A stretch of DNA of 64,000 nucleotides from Xestospongia bergquistia (lineage: Eukaryota; Porifera; Demospongiae; Haplosclerida; Petrosiidae), in the NCBI GenBank assembly GCA_963965975.1, contig OZ014415.1, positions 3,663,001 through 3,727,000 on the forward strand, read 5' to 3'. The translations under genes and the position numbers were made by a program. Shown here piece after piece: positions 23,101 through 37,100 of this stretch. Every line of letters starts with the position of its first letter. Position 1 is the first letter of the stretch. Under the pieces are notes generated by a model. That model made no database searches and was not told the origin of the DNA. It saw only the letters and a program-made list of their open reading frames with translations.

Positions 23101-26100
23101 CCACTAAAATCAGAAGCATGGTGACAGTGTTTGACAGAATACCCTGACCAATGAGTGTCACAGTATGTCCAGGATGATATAAGATCTGGTTCAACCTACA
23201 GAAAGCAACGTTGAGGACAGTGCATCTCAATTTACCTTGAACAAGGGACAACCACAAACTTCTTAAGCAGAATTTAGAAGGGGAGGTATCAGAGGCCTTA
23301 ATGGAAGGGCTTTTCCACCTCAGTCACAGGGCTAGTTAACATATCAGGCCAGTATGTATTATCCCAAAACCCCATCTACCTGGGACATATTGTCTGATAG
23401 TGGATCTGTCATCCCCAAAACATTACAGTGTCAATAATGTCACAGACTCTAATTAATGTAGTCTCACCTATGCTAAATTAGACCATGCAGCAGCACTTGT
23501 AAACAAACTGGGCAAAGGCTCTCTTCTGGCAAAGCTGGAACTCCAGTCATCATCAGAAATATTCCGGTATGCACCCAAGATCAACCAATTTTGACTAACA
23601 AGTGAAAACTGTATCTACACATGTTATCATTCCATTTGGGTTATTATCAGCAACAAATATGTTCAACACAGTGGCAGACATGCTACTATGAGCTATATAT
23701 CCCAGGGAATGTAATAGGTTATTCACCTCCTTGATGATTATCTGTTACTGATGACTTAGCTCTGATATATATCAGCCTTTGCTAGAGATTACTCTACATT
23801 CCCGTCTTAAACTAGGGATGCCAGCAGTGCCTTACAAAACAGAAGGTCCTTCAATTTTCATCACATTCCTTGGTATTCAGATAGATATGTAAAGAGAAAA
23901 TAGGTCTACCCACCTGACAAGCTAAAGAAGCTAAAGACTCTCTAATTATATAGAGTGGGCACAAGGTTGCCTCAACGAGAGAGCTAAAATCTTTTTTGGG
24001 TACTTGTAACATGCCTGCATGAATTACTCAGGCCTGGTTGCTGTATTTCTTTACACATATTAACTTCTCTACAGTTGTAAGAGTTACGCTATAAGATACA
24101 GCTCAAAATGGATTTTAGGACAGACCTGGTGTGGTGACTACTCTTTATAGCAAGGAGGGATGGTATTGGGATGATATTTTTCATACTGTGTTACCTCAGC
24201 CTGAAGGTGAGACAGTTCCATTTGAATTGTCTTGAAACCTAGGTTATGGAGTCGCATAGACATCAGCTGTCAGAGCTAAATAGAGTAGTGAATGAGCAAA
24301 CAAGTTTTGTTGTTCAGTGTAACACAGAGACAACTATAGCTGAAGTGTACTCTAGTATGTATTAGCAAGTATTTACATATGATGCATCTGGTGAGAGTAC
24401 TCACTTTATAGCAGCATATTTTGACTGACTTAGCAGTTGGACAATAATTTAAGGCTTTCCACATTCAAATTATGGCTGAATGCATCTAAAAAAGATCCTT
24501 TCAGGCATGAATCATTCACTGGAGGCACACCTTGCCCTCCTTTTTCAGTGATGCTCTCAGCTACTATGTTGTAGTGCAGGATATAAAACAGGTCTGCTCT
24601 TTGTTCTCCAAGATGGATGACTAATGGCAAAACAGTGGCTAGTGGAGAGATTAGATCAACTCTTCTTATGGTAGGAGTACAACCAATTAAGTATACTGAA
24701 CATAGCTTTTAATTTCGGGGCAGCATCAACATCTGCACTCTGTGGGGTTAAGGACTCTATAGTCAAAACATTAGGAATAGTAAGGCATATATGCACTACT
24801 TAAAACTCCCTGGAGTAGCACTGTCTCATCACTCCTGAGTTCTGGTATTGGCCTCTGAAGGTCAGATTCGATAAGTAGGTGGCCTTATTCAGACAATATG
24901 TATATCCATGGTATTACAGGTATACTTCATGTTGTATTGTCTATTGTCTATTTTGTATTTTTTTCCTATTGTCATTATCTTTGTTGTCATCCATGTGCAT
25001 ATTCCCTAAGTTTCTGGGAGATTGCCTACAGTGGGTTTAGGCTGAATCAACGCCCAACCCACAAGGGACAATCAGGCACAAGCCAACTCAGAAATGACAG
25101 TAACTCATGGGTGCTAGAACTGGTGGGAAGGAAGTAATAACCAGAGCTGAGTTAGAAAGATGGTGGTAACATTTCCTTCAATGTCATACAAGGACAACAA
25201 TATAGGAGTGATCTGACCAAATTTCTTGTAATTTCCATAGAAATATCTTTTTAGACAAACTAATATAACTACTGGAGTCAATGATGGAGTTTAATTGCCA
25301 TGATTACTGGTATAGTAACAACTCATTCATGATCTCTTTATTAAGAACCTCTCCTAAGAGTAATTGCCTTCCTCTCTTCATTTATGGTAAAGTATTCACA
25401 CTCAGATCTATTTCTCCGGCTTTTTCTTTATGTCTTCAAAATTATGTATGCTATGTGTGTAAGAGCAAGAGTGGCAAATTATGGATAACAATAGTATGTA
25501 GACACTTGCCACAATCATATCCATACATGGACACAAGTATTTACATAACATGAGACAACTAGCCACACGATTAGTGTTAAGCCAGTTGTTTTGTACAGTG
25601 TAGCTGTTTCTCTTGCATTTGCAGTCTGTATTATTTGCTAGTGCTTGTTTGTATTGGTATGCATGTGTATTCTGAGGGCAATTTTTTGTGCAACATTCTA
25701 TGAACAAACTTGAAATTTGGTATAATTAAGAACATGATAAAAAGATGTATTTTTGGCATTATTAATTCTAGATAGACAAAGAAAAGATATACATAGTTAT
25801 GTCGTAATGTTCAGTTAAGGTAGTAGAGTGTGGACAGTGATTACTATTGAATATTTGGCCTATTATGGAAATTACTGTGCCAATGTGTTTTGTTATGTAT
25901 AGTGAGTTGTATGTACATACTATATTTTGTGTAGTCATATTTATTTTATTACTGTATTAACAAACATTTAGATAGTAGTTTCAAAGTCACCCCAGTGGAA
26001 GGAAGAAACACTTACAAAAAGCTTAGATGAACATAAAGAGATAAAACTATCTTGCCACCAAGCAGAAATTAAATATGGCAAATACTCTGTGACTATGCAA

Positions 26101-28099
26101 ATGGTAAAGTGTAATTTGGGAAACAACAAGGTTTGCAACCTGTATTTACACATGTTGAACAACAATGCTAACTACAGTGGGTTACTGATATATCTAAAAA
26201 AGGCTATGGTACAAAAAAGACAACAATATGTATTACTGTAAAGAAAAGTCTTATTAAAGAGAGAAGAGTAATTCCATTTGTAGTAAACAGACCAGCATAA
26301 ATTGGTTGTATGCCTTTTAACAAGCAACAACTCACCCTGAGTTATTTATCAAGTTTGGACATGTAATGAAAAAAGGCTCCAACTATAGTACATTGACTTT
26401 GAACAATTATACAATTTCAAGATCTTGATGATGACCAAAGATGTATTTGGGATTGCGATGAGAGTGTTTTCACCTTTGAACAGAGTCTGGCAAAGTCCTA
26501 GCTCCTATATGTGTCAAGACAATCTATGCTTCTTGTTCAGTTAGAAGCAGCAGATAGCAACACTTGTTCTCATTAATGAAATTGGAGATGTAAATCATAT
26601 ACATACACTTTTCCAGGGGAGATATTGATATACTTTCCATTAAGAGGATCAGTTAAAGATGCATACAATGTTTACCCAATTCTTGGATTAACACTCAACT
26701 ATTCTTTGGGTGGTTAAAAATCTTCTAGCAAAGGTATTGGGAGAGAGAGACCAGTATATTTGCTGCTCAATAGGCACTTACTTATATTGATTTGGAAATC
26801 TCTAATTTGTAAACAAGAGTTAATTACTCTTCATTGTCTTCTACTCCATTCATCACATATCACTTACTAGCCTCTTGATATAGGTTTTTTCTTAACTCTC
26901 AAAACTATTTGGAGAAGAGCTGTAGATGTATACAGAACGGCTAACATAGGAAAGCCTGTTTCAAAAGAGGTTTTTTGAAAAACCTGGATTGACACAGTTA
27001 AAGTGTGAACTAGAGTCAATGCTTTAACTAGACACATCCAAAGCACTTAAAGAAAAATAGTACTTCAAAGATCTACTCTGACCTATCACTTGTCACTTGT
27101 TTAACTGGAATACAACAGTCAACTCAAATTACCAAGTCTATACCTTTCCCCTTTGCGTATATACAAGAAGCTGAGAATATATCTAAGTTCCTTAAGTTAA
27201 CAGACAAGACTGTCTTCAAAATACCTCAAAATAAAAAATGACTTGGATTGTAGAACCAAAACTCTCATATTTATTAAAGGTGTGTGACTTTGCATCATTA
27301 CTTTTCATCCATTAACATACAATGTCAATAACATATGTTCAATATGTCATGCATATAGTAAGTATATTATAGTAGACAGATAATGAATATATTATATATA
27401 CTAAGAAGCTGCTGACCTTGTCTGGAACATTAACTTTCACACCAGCATCTAGAAGGACTTGAACAACCTTATCATCACTTTTATAACATGATATATGGAG
27501 AACAGTTTCGCCAATCTACATAAACAAAAAAATCAAAATACATGTGATAACAAAACTTAGTTATAAGTCATTCATTAATTTAAGTCAGTTGATAAATAGT
27601 ATGAAAAAGATATCAGAGGCAAGGACGTAATCATACTAGAGTATATGACAGAAGTATATAAGTGATTTATTAATACTTCATAACAAAAATTAAAATAAAT
27701 TCTACAATTACCATGACAATAAATTTGTTATATTTATTGTCATTTAATTCTTCAGTATTTAATGATATGAATGATATGATAATAAAGACAATTCATAATA
27801 AATTTAATAAAACCTAAATTGATTGTAAAGATGTATCAAAAAAGGCCATTGTCCATCATTAATGATCTCATTTATATCTTATTAAAACTTTAAATAGCTG
27901 TTGTAGTAAAACTGCTTCATTGTGTGTTGGACAATGACACTCATCTCAGACACTTGCTATTTATTGATCATTGTAGTTGTACAAGTACACCAAAAATTCT
28001 AGAAAACTTTGTGATGTAAAGATGATGGTATAAGCATCTGAAACAAGATTTTTAAAAATTCCTACATAGCAACCATACAGACTACAGAAAAGTCTTATT

Positions 28100-28156
<57 letters not shown>

Positions 28157-31100
28157 CCCTTATTTAGGAATTTCAATATTGCTATTCCTGCTGTTCAGAT
28201 GTTTTATTGCCATCCCTACATTTCAAGAACTTTTTATAAAATTTTATGTACTTGTTTGCATTGCTTTATTAGAAAACAGCTCCATAACATTATTGTTAAA
28301 TGAATATATGTAATTGTGCATATGTATGAATAAGTAACTTAAAATTGAGCTAACATTTACACTAAACACTCTCTAGTCACATATGTGTCCTGTCTTTATT
28401 ACTAGTAGGTTTGAGAAAAATGGAAAGTTACCCTCTCCTTTGAATGTATAATTTATCAAGATCAAGGTTCACTGTAGGATAGATAGACACTGACAATCCT
28501 CTATTTTCTTTCTCATGAATAATAAGAAATCAATTAATGTAAATAAAATGGTGCCTTTTGGGAAAGATACTTGCAAGTTTTGCAAAAATCACATTTTTAT
28601 TGTCTAAAATAGATCAGACACTTCATTTAAATTAAAACATAACTTTCTATCAAAAACAAAAATCTTACAAAACTGTCTAGTTTTATAGTTATTGTGGTTT
28701 AAAAAAAGAGAGAAGAAAGAACACTACATCATTCCCATGTAAACAGTGCTATCATGCACTTGCCTGATGTGTGAAAAATGGCGACTATTGAAAGTCTGAG
28801 TTCAGTTTTACCAAATACAGCAAAGAAACAAACTACATTAGCTTCTTCATATCTTTTAACATGGACTATTTAAAACTGTCCTACAAACTTAATTAAGAAG
28901 AATATTGGCTCTGTTCCAAGAAATAAGCAAGTTTTGAATTTCTGCCATCAATTAATAATATATAATATGATTAGATGAAGTAATCATTAGTCAACACTTA
29001 TATTAGAACAAATAAAAAAAAATCAGAAAAAATGATTAAATGGAGAGATGGCTATACAAACATCACAAAAATCCAAAAGTAGTAATGACAGTATGGACAT
29101 CCTTACATATTAGCCATGACACCAAGGGAACAATCATCTTTTTGTCATAACAGTTGTCATAGAATTTTGTAGAAAACACCTCATAAGTAAACAATTGTTC
29201 AGCACAGAAAAAATAATTTCATAATTTGTGGTCATGTACATTTATGTGGCTATGACGAAGGAATGTCCATGTTGCTATTCCTACTTTTGGCTTGTTGACC
29301 ACCATGACTACATTAAATGAAACTTTTGAAAAATTTTGTTTAATTGCTTTGTTATTATTTGGATTTCAAATTAGTTGAAATATGTTCATAATCAATGTCC
29401 TTTTGTGTATAATTATAGGATAGATGAGTCTACTCAGATATACTATACAACAGAGCATTACTAAAATTTATAATACTTATAATAAATAAAATTGCAAAAG
29501 AAGACAAAATGTATGCATCCAATAGTGGAATTTATGTATGGATGTGTAATTATACCAAAAACAACAAAGTAGAAATTAAACTGGTAATGTGCTGTAAACA
29601 TACCTGTTTCTTGACTACTAAAAGATAAGACTAATCTGATCTCGTTACAAAAATGAAACTGATAGATTATTTACAAACACTCAAGTTGACACCACTTAGA
29701 ACTGGCCTCATGGTAGAATAAAGAGATCTCCATTTTTCTTCATGAATATACGTATAACACATAAAATGATGTCTTTCACAAGGGATACTTTCAAGGTTTA
29801 TGTAAATCGTTACATTTATTACTAAAAGTGTCAATATAAGTCTTCTAAAGTAGACACTCGTGTGAAATCATGCCTTGCAGTGTAAATTTAATCTGTAAAA
29901 GTATCTTACTATTATAGTTATCATGTTTTAAACAGAAAAAAAAGTGAAGAAAGAACACCATGCCATACTTTATTTTATGTCTGACTAATGTAAGTCAAAT
30001 TGTCAATACTTATTCATACCATAAATGGTGGAACAATAAACAAAGTTAAACAGAAACAAGTAAGGAAAGATATGGTATAATAAATAAATTATGGACTTGT
30101 TAATGATAGCAAGAAGTATACCAGTTACAGCTGAGAAATATATTGGTGCTGTAATAATACTAATCTTCAAATTCTTTAATACTCAAAGCTAAACAAATGA
30201 TGCTTCAATTCATATCTTTTGCTGTGCTTTAGTGTAAGCAAAAGATATGAATTGATTATTGAAATATTCATGAAAAAATCGTGTTTATACAACCTTTCTT
30301 ATATTAGTTCAATAACAAATAGTATATTAGTAAAATAACTAAATAATTATTAATATTAAATTAGCAAAATAACTAATAGTTGTATTTAGGGAAAAGGAAT
30401 TACATTTTATCTTCACTTTTACAGCCTTTCTTATATAACATGCACACAAATGCTTACTTCATTGACAAGGTCTAAATTGGCTCCTTTCTGTTTTAAAATC
30501 ATAACAACATCTATGTGTCCATTCTCTGCTGCTAACATGACTGCGGTAGATCCACTCTGAATATGTTATAACAACACATTCAGATGACAGTAATCACAAA
30601 AACATAGATGTGAAAAACAAAATAACACATTAAACAAAATCACAACAACACATTCAATTACTGAGAATTCATAACACATTATATCAAAATTATATCCTAT
30701 CAAATTGTAAAATAGACATTCAGATTACAAGTAATAACAGAAACATAATATGAAAACAAAAAGCAATACAGTAAAAATGACAACAGCACATTCAATATGC
30801 ACACAATTCATACTAGACTATACCTAAAAATATCAAAATATAGCTTTAAAAAGTTAGTAAAAAGCTTCAAGCATTATTAGTGATACCCAATGTCATATCA
30901 CACACAGTTCATGTTAACAAAATTCATTGCTGATATAGGAATGAGCAGTTAAGGAGTAGACACAGTTTAATGTCATTTTTTTCTGCAGTTATAAGATGCA
31001 TGCACATTAATGTCATTATTGCTCTCATTGCATATAACATTATAATAAAAAGTAAAAGTGGATACAAAATAGATATAATACAATCCAAAACAATTATAGT

Positions 31101-34100
31101 ACAGCCTCCTGATTTTCCCAAGCAAGGCATTACAAAACTATTAACATCAATACAAACAATAAGGTAAATAAAATAACAACATTCAATTCAAGGACTTAGA
31201 ATGAATACTACATTATATCATACTTACCCACTATTATATTTAAACAACACATTCAGATGACAACCAATCACAGCAACATAAATGTGAAAAACAAAACAAC
31301 AGAGTAAACAGAATCATAACAACACATTAAATATACTTAGCACAGCTCATATCAAAATTACATCCTCTTATATTGTAAAGGACACATTCACATTATAAGT
31401 AATAATACAAACATAAATGTGGAAACCAAATGCAATACTGTAAACAAAATGACAACACATTCGATATGCTCAAAATTCATACTAGGCTTTAGTTATAAAA
31501 TGCTAAACATATAGGCAGAAAAACAGCTGAACATGAAGATTTAAGCATTATTAGTGATTTCTAATGTCATATCATATGCAGTTAGTGCTAACAAAATTCA
31601 TTGCTGATATTGGAATCAGCAGTTAGAGGATCCATTTTAATGTCATTTGTTGATCTCATAAGCTGCTATTACAATAATCATAGTAGGGAATAAAACTGTA
31701 AAAGTGGATACACATAGATACCACACAATCCAAAACATCTCTCGTACAGCATGCGAAGCTTTCTGTCCAAGGCATTAAAAACTATTAACGTCAATACAAT
31801 AGGGTAATAAAATACTACATTCAATTTAAAGACTTAGAATGAATAATACATTATATCACACTTACCAGCTATTATATTTTAAACAACACATTTAGATGAT
31901 AAGTAATAACAGCAACATAAATGTGAAAACAAAAATTAGAATAAGCAAAATCAAAACAACACATTAAATATACTTAGAGTACTTTATATCAAAATAACAA
32001 TCTCTTATTATGTAAACAACACATTCACATTATAAGTAATAATACCAACATAACACAGTAAAAAAACATTCAATATGCTCAGAATTCATACCAGGCTGTG
32101 GCTATACAATCTTCAAAATATTATTAGTGATAGATACCCAATGCCATAGCAATCACAGTTGGGGTTAACAAAATTCATTACTGTTATAGGAATCGGCAGT
32201 TATAGGATGCATGCACTTCAATGTCATTTGTTTGCTTTCATAGATTGCATATAACATTATAACAAAAAAGGAATAGTGGATACAAAATAGATATCATACG
32301 ATCCGAAACAAATATAGTATAGCCTGCTGATTTTCCAAAGCAAGGCATTAAAAAATATTAACATCAATACAAACAATGGGACAAATAAAATAACAACATT
32401 CAATTCAAAAGACTTAGAATTCATACTATATTATATCACACTTACCCACTATTATATTTAACAACGCATTCAAATGACAAGCAATCACAGCAACATAAAT
32501 GTGAAAAAAACAACAACAGAGTAAACAAAGTCACAACAACACATTAAATATACTTAGAATACTTTATATTAAAATTACATCCTCATATATTGTAAAGGAC
32601 ACATTCACATTACAAATAATAATACTAAAATAAATGTGGAAACCAAATGCAATACAGTAAACAAAATGAAAAAAAAAACATTCTATATGCTCAAAATTCA
32701 CACTAGGCTATTGCTATAAAATGCTAAAGATGTAGGTAGAGAAACAGCTTAGCAAGAATATTTTAGCATTATTAGTGATATCTATTGTCGTATCACATGT
32801 AATTAGTGTTATCAAAATTCATTGCTGATATTGAAATCAGTTGTTAAAAGGATCCACTTTAATGTCATGTGTTGATCTCATAAGCTGCTATTACAATATA
32901 GTAGCGAATAAAATTGCAAAAGTGAATACACATAGATACCACTCAATCCAAAACATCTATTGTACAGCATGTGAAGCCTTCTGTAAAAGGCATTAAAAAC
33001 CATTAAAGTCAATACAATAAGGTAAATAAAATAACAATATTCAATTCAAAGACTTAGAATAAATACTACATTATATCACATTTACCTCCTATTATATTTT
33101 AAACAACACATTTAGATGATAAGTAATCACAGCAACATAAATGTGAAAACAAAAAATAGAATAAACAAAATCACAACAGCACATTAAATAAACTTAGAAT
33201 ACTTTATATCAAAATTACATCCTCTTATATTGTAAAGGACACATTCGCATTATAAGTAATAATACCAACATAAATGTGGAAACCAAAAGCATTACTGTAA
33301 ACAAAATGAGAAATAAACATTTTATATGCTTACAATTCACACTAGGCTATAGTTATAAAATGCTAAAAATATAGGTAGAGAAACAGCTTAGCAAGAACAT
33401 TTTAGCATTATTAGAGATACCTAATGTCGTATCACATACAGTTAGTGTTAACAAAATTCATTGCTGATATTGGAATCAACAGTTAAATGATCCACTTTAA
33501 TGTCATTTGTTGATCTCATAAGCTGCTATTGCAATAATCATAGTAGTGAATAAAATTGCAAAAGTGGATACACATAGATACCACACAATTCAAAACATCT
33601 ATAGTACAGCATGTGAACCTTTCCATTCAAGGCATTAAAAACCATTAACGTTAATACAATAAGGTAAACAAAAAAACAATGTTCAATTCAAAGATTTAGA
33701 ATAAATATTACATTATATCACACTTACCAGCTATTATATTTTAAACAACACATTTAGATGATAAGTAATCACAGCAACATAAATGTGAAAACAAAAAATA
33801 GAATAAACAAAATCACAACAGCACATTAAATATACATAGAATGCTCATATCAAAATCACATCCTCTTATATTGTAAAGGAAACATTCACATTATAAGTAA
33901 TAATACCATCATAAATGTGGTAACCAAATCCAATACTGTAAACAAACTGACAACACATTCGATATGCTCACAATTCATACTAGGCTATTGCTATAAAATG
34001 CTAAACATATAGGTAGAGAAACAGCTGAGCAGAAAGATCTAAGCATTATTAGTGATATCTAATGTCGTATCACATGCAGTTCGTGTTAATAAGATTCATT

Positions 34101-37100
34101 GCTGATATTGAAATCAACAGTTAAAGGATCCACTTTAATCTCATTTGTTGATCTCATAACCTGATATTACAATATAGTAGTGAATAAAGTTACAAAAGTG
34201 GATACACATAGATATCACACAATCCAAAACATCTATATATTGTACAGCATGCGAAGCTTTCCGTCCAAGCTATTAAAAACCATTAACGCCAATACAATAA
34301 GGTAAATAAAATAACAATATTCAATTCAATGACTTAGAATGAATACTACATTATATCACACTTACCTCCTATTATATTTTAAAAAACACATTTAGATGAT
34401 AAGTAATCACAGCAACATAAATGTGAAAACAAAAAATAGAATAAACAAAATCACAACAGCACATTAAATAAACTTAGAATACTTTATATCTAAATTACAT
34501 CCTCTTATATTGTAAAGGAAACATTCACATTATAAGTAATAATACCATCATAAATGTGGTAACCAAATGCAATACTGTAAACAAACTGACAACACATTCA
34601 ATATGCTCAAAATTCATACTAGGCTATTGCTATAAAATGCTAAATATATAGGTAGAGAAACAGCTTAGCAAGAACATTTTAGCATTATTAGAGATACCTA
34701 ATGTCGTATCACATACAGTTAGCGTTAACAAAATTCATTGCTGATATTGGAATCAACAGTTAAAGGATCCACTTTAATCTCATTTGTTGATCTCATAACC
34801 TGATATTACAATATAGTAGTGAATAAAGTTGCAAAAGTGGATACACATAGATATCACACAATCCAAAACATCTATTGTACAGCATGCGAAGCTTTCCGTC
34901 CAAGCTATTAAAAACCATTAACGTCAATACAATAAGGTAAATAAAATAACAATATTCAATTCAAAGACTTAGAATAAATATTACAATATATCACACTTAC
35001 CCACTATTATATTTTAAACAACACATTTAGATGATAAGTAATCACAGCAACATAAATGTGAAAACAAAAAATAGAATAAATAAAATCACAACAGCACATT
35101 AAATATACTTAGAATAATTTATATCAAAATTACATCCTATTATATTGTAAAGGAAACATTCACATTATAAGTAATAATACCATCATAAATGTGGTAACCA
35201 AATGCAATACTGTAAACAAACTGACAACACATTCAATATGCTCAAAATTCATACTAGGCTATTGCTATAAAATGCTAAACATATAGGAAAAGAAACAGCT
35301 TAGCAAGAAGATTTAAACATTATTAGTGATATCTAATGTCGTATCACATGCAGTTAGTGTTAACAAAATTCATTGTTACTGATGTTGGAGTTTGCATTCA
35401 AAAAATCCACTTTAATGTCATTTGTTGATCTCATAACTGCTATTACAATATAGTAGTGAATAAAATTGCAAAGTGGATACACATAGATACCATACAATCC
35501 AAAACAAATATTGTACAGCATGTGAAGCTTTCCGTCCAAGCATTTAAAAACCATTAATGTCAATACAATAAGGTAAATAAAATAACAATATTCAATTCAA
35601 AGATTTAGAATAAATACTACATTATATCACACTTACCCGCTATTATATTTTAAACAACACATTTAGATGATAAGTAATCACAGCCACATAAATGTGAAAA
35701 CAAAAAATAGAATAAACAAAATCACAACAGCACATTAAAAATACTTAGAATACTTTATATCAAAATTACATCCTCTTATATTGTAAAGGACACATTCACA
35801 TTATAAATAATAATACCAACATAAATGTGGAAACCAAATCCAATACTGTAAACAAACTGACAACACATTCTATATGCTCAAAATAAACACTAGGCTATTG
35901 CTATAAAATGCTAAACATATAGGTAGAGAAACAGCTTAGAAAGAACATTTTAGCATTATTAGTGATACCTAATGTCGTATCACATGCATTTAGTGTTAAC
36001 AAAATTCATTGCTGATATTGAAATCAAAAGTTAAAGGATCAACTTTAATGTCATGTATTGATCTCATAAGCTGCTATTACAATATAGTAGTGAATAAAAT
36101 TGCAAAAGTGGACACATATAGATACCACACAATCCAAAACATCTATTGTACAGCATGCGAAGCTTTCTGTAAAAGGCATTAAAAACCATTAACGTCAATA
36201 TAATAAGGTAAATAAAATAACAATATTCAATTCAAAGACTTAGAATAAATACTACATTATATCATACTTACCTCCTATTATATTTTAAACAACACATTTA
36301 GATGATAAGTAATCACAGCAACATAAATGTGAAAACAAAAAATAGAATAAACAAAATCACAACAGCACATTAAATATACTTAGAATACTTTATATCAAAA
36401 TTACATCCTCTTATATTGTAAAAGGCACATTCACATTATAAGTAATAATACCAACATAAATGTGGAAACCAAATGCAATACTGTAAACAAACTGACAACA
36501 CATTCAATATGCTCACAATTCATACTAGGGTATCGCTATAAAATGCTAAACATATAGATAGTGAAACAGCTTAGCAAGAACACTTTAGCATTATTAGTGA
36601 TATCTAATGTCGTATCACATGCAGTTAGTGTTAACAAATTCATTGCTGATATTGAAATCAACAGTTAAAGGATCCATTTTAATGTCATTTGTTGATCTCA
36701 TAACCTGCTATTACAATATAGTAGCAAATAAAATTGCAAAAGTGGATACACACAGATACCACACAATTCAAAACATCTATTGTACAGCATGTGAAGCTTT
36801 CTGTAAAAGGCATTAAAAACTATTAACGTCAATACAATAAGGTAAATGAAATAACAATATTCAATTCAAAGACTTAGAATAAATACTACATTATATCACA
36901 CTTACCCGCTATTATATTTTAAACAACAACTTAGATAATAAGTAATCACAGTAACATAAATGTGAAAACAAAAAAAAGAATAAACAAAATCACAACAGCA
37001 CATTAAATATACTTAGAATACTTTATATCAAAATTGCATCCTCTTATATTGTGGACACATTAACATTAAAAAAAATAATACCAACATAAATGTGGAAACC

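Noticed and set aside
27961-28176. Minus-strand frame with a Leu-Ser run
   Set aside because: It only translates the (AG)n microsatellite.
36607-36816. Recurring plus-strand 65-69-codon frame (MSYHMQLVLTNSLLILKS start), also at 41020, 41688, 48517 and 49755
   Set aside because: It follows the satellite unit, is open only in some units, has no domain and is antisense to the gene. Its recurrence is explained by repeat identity.
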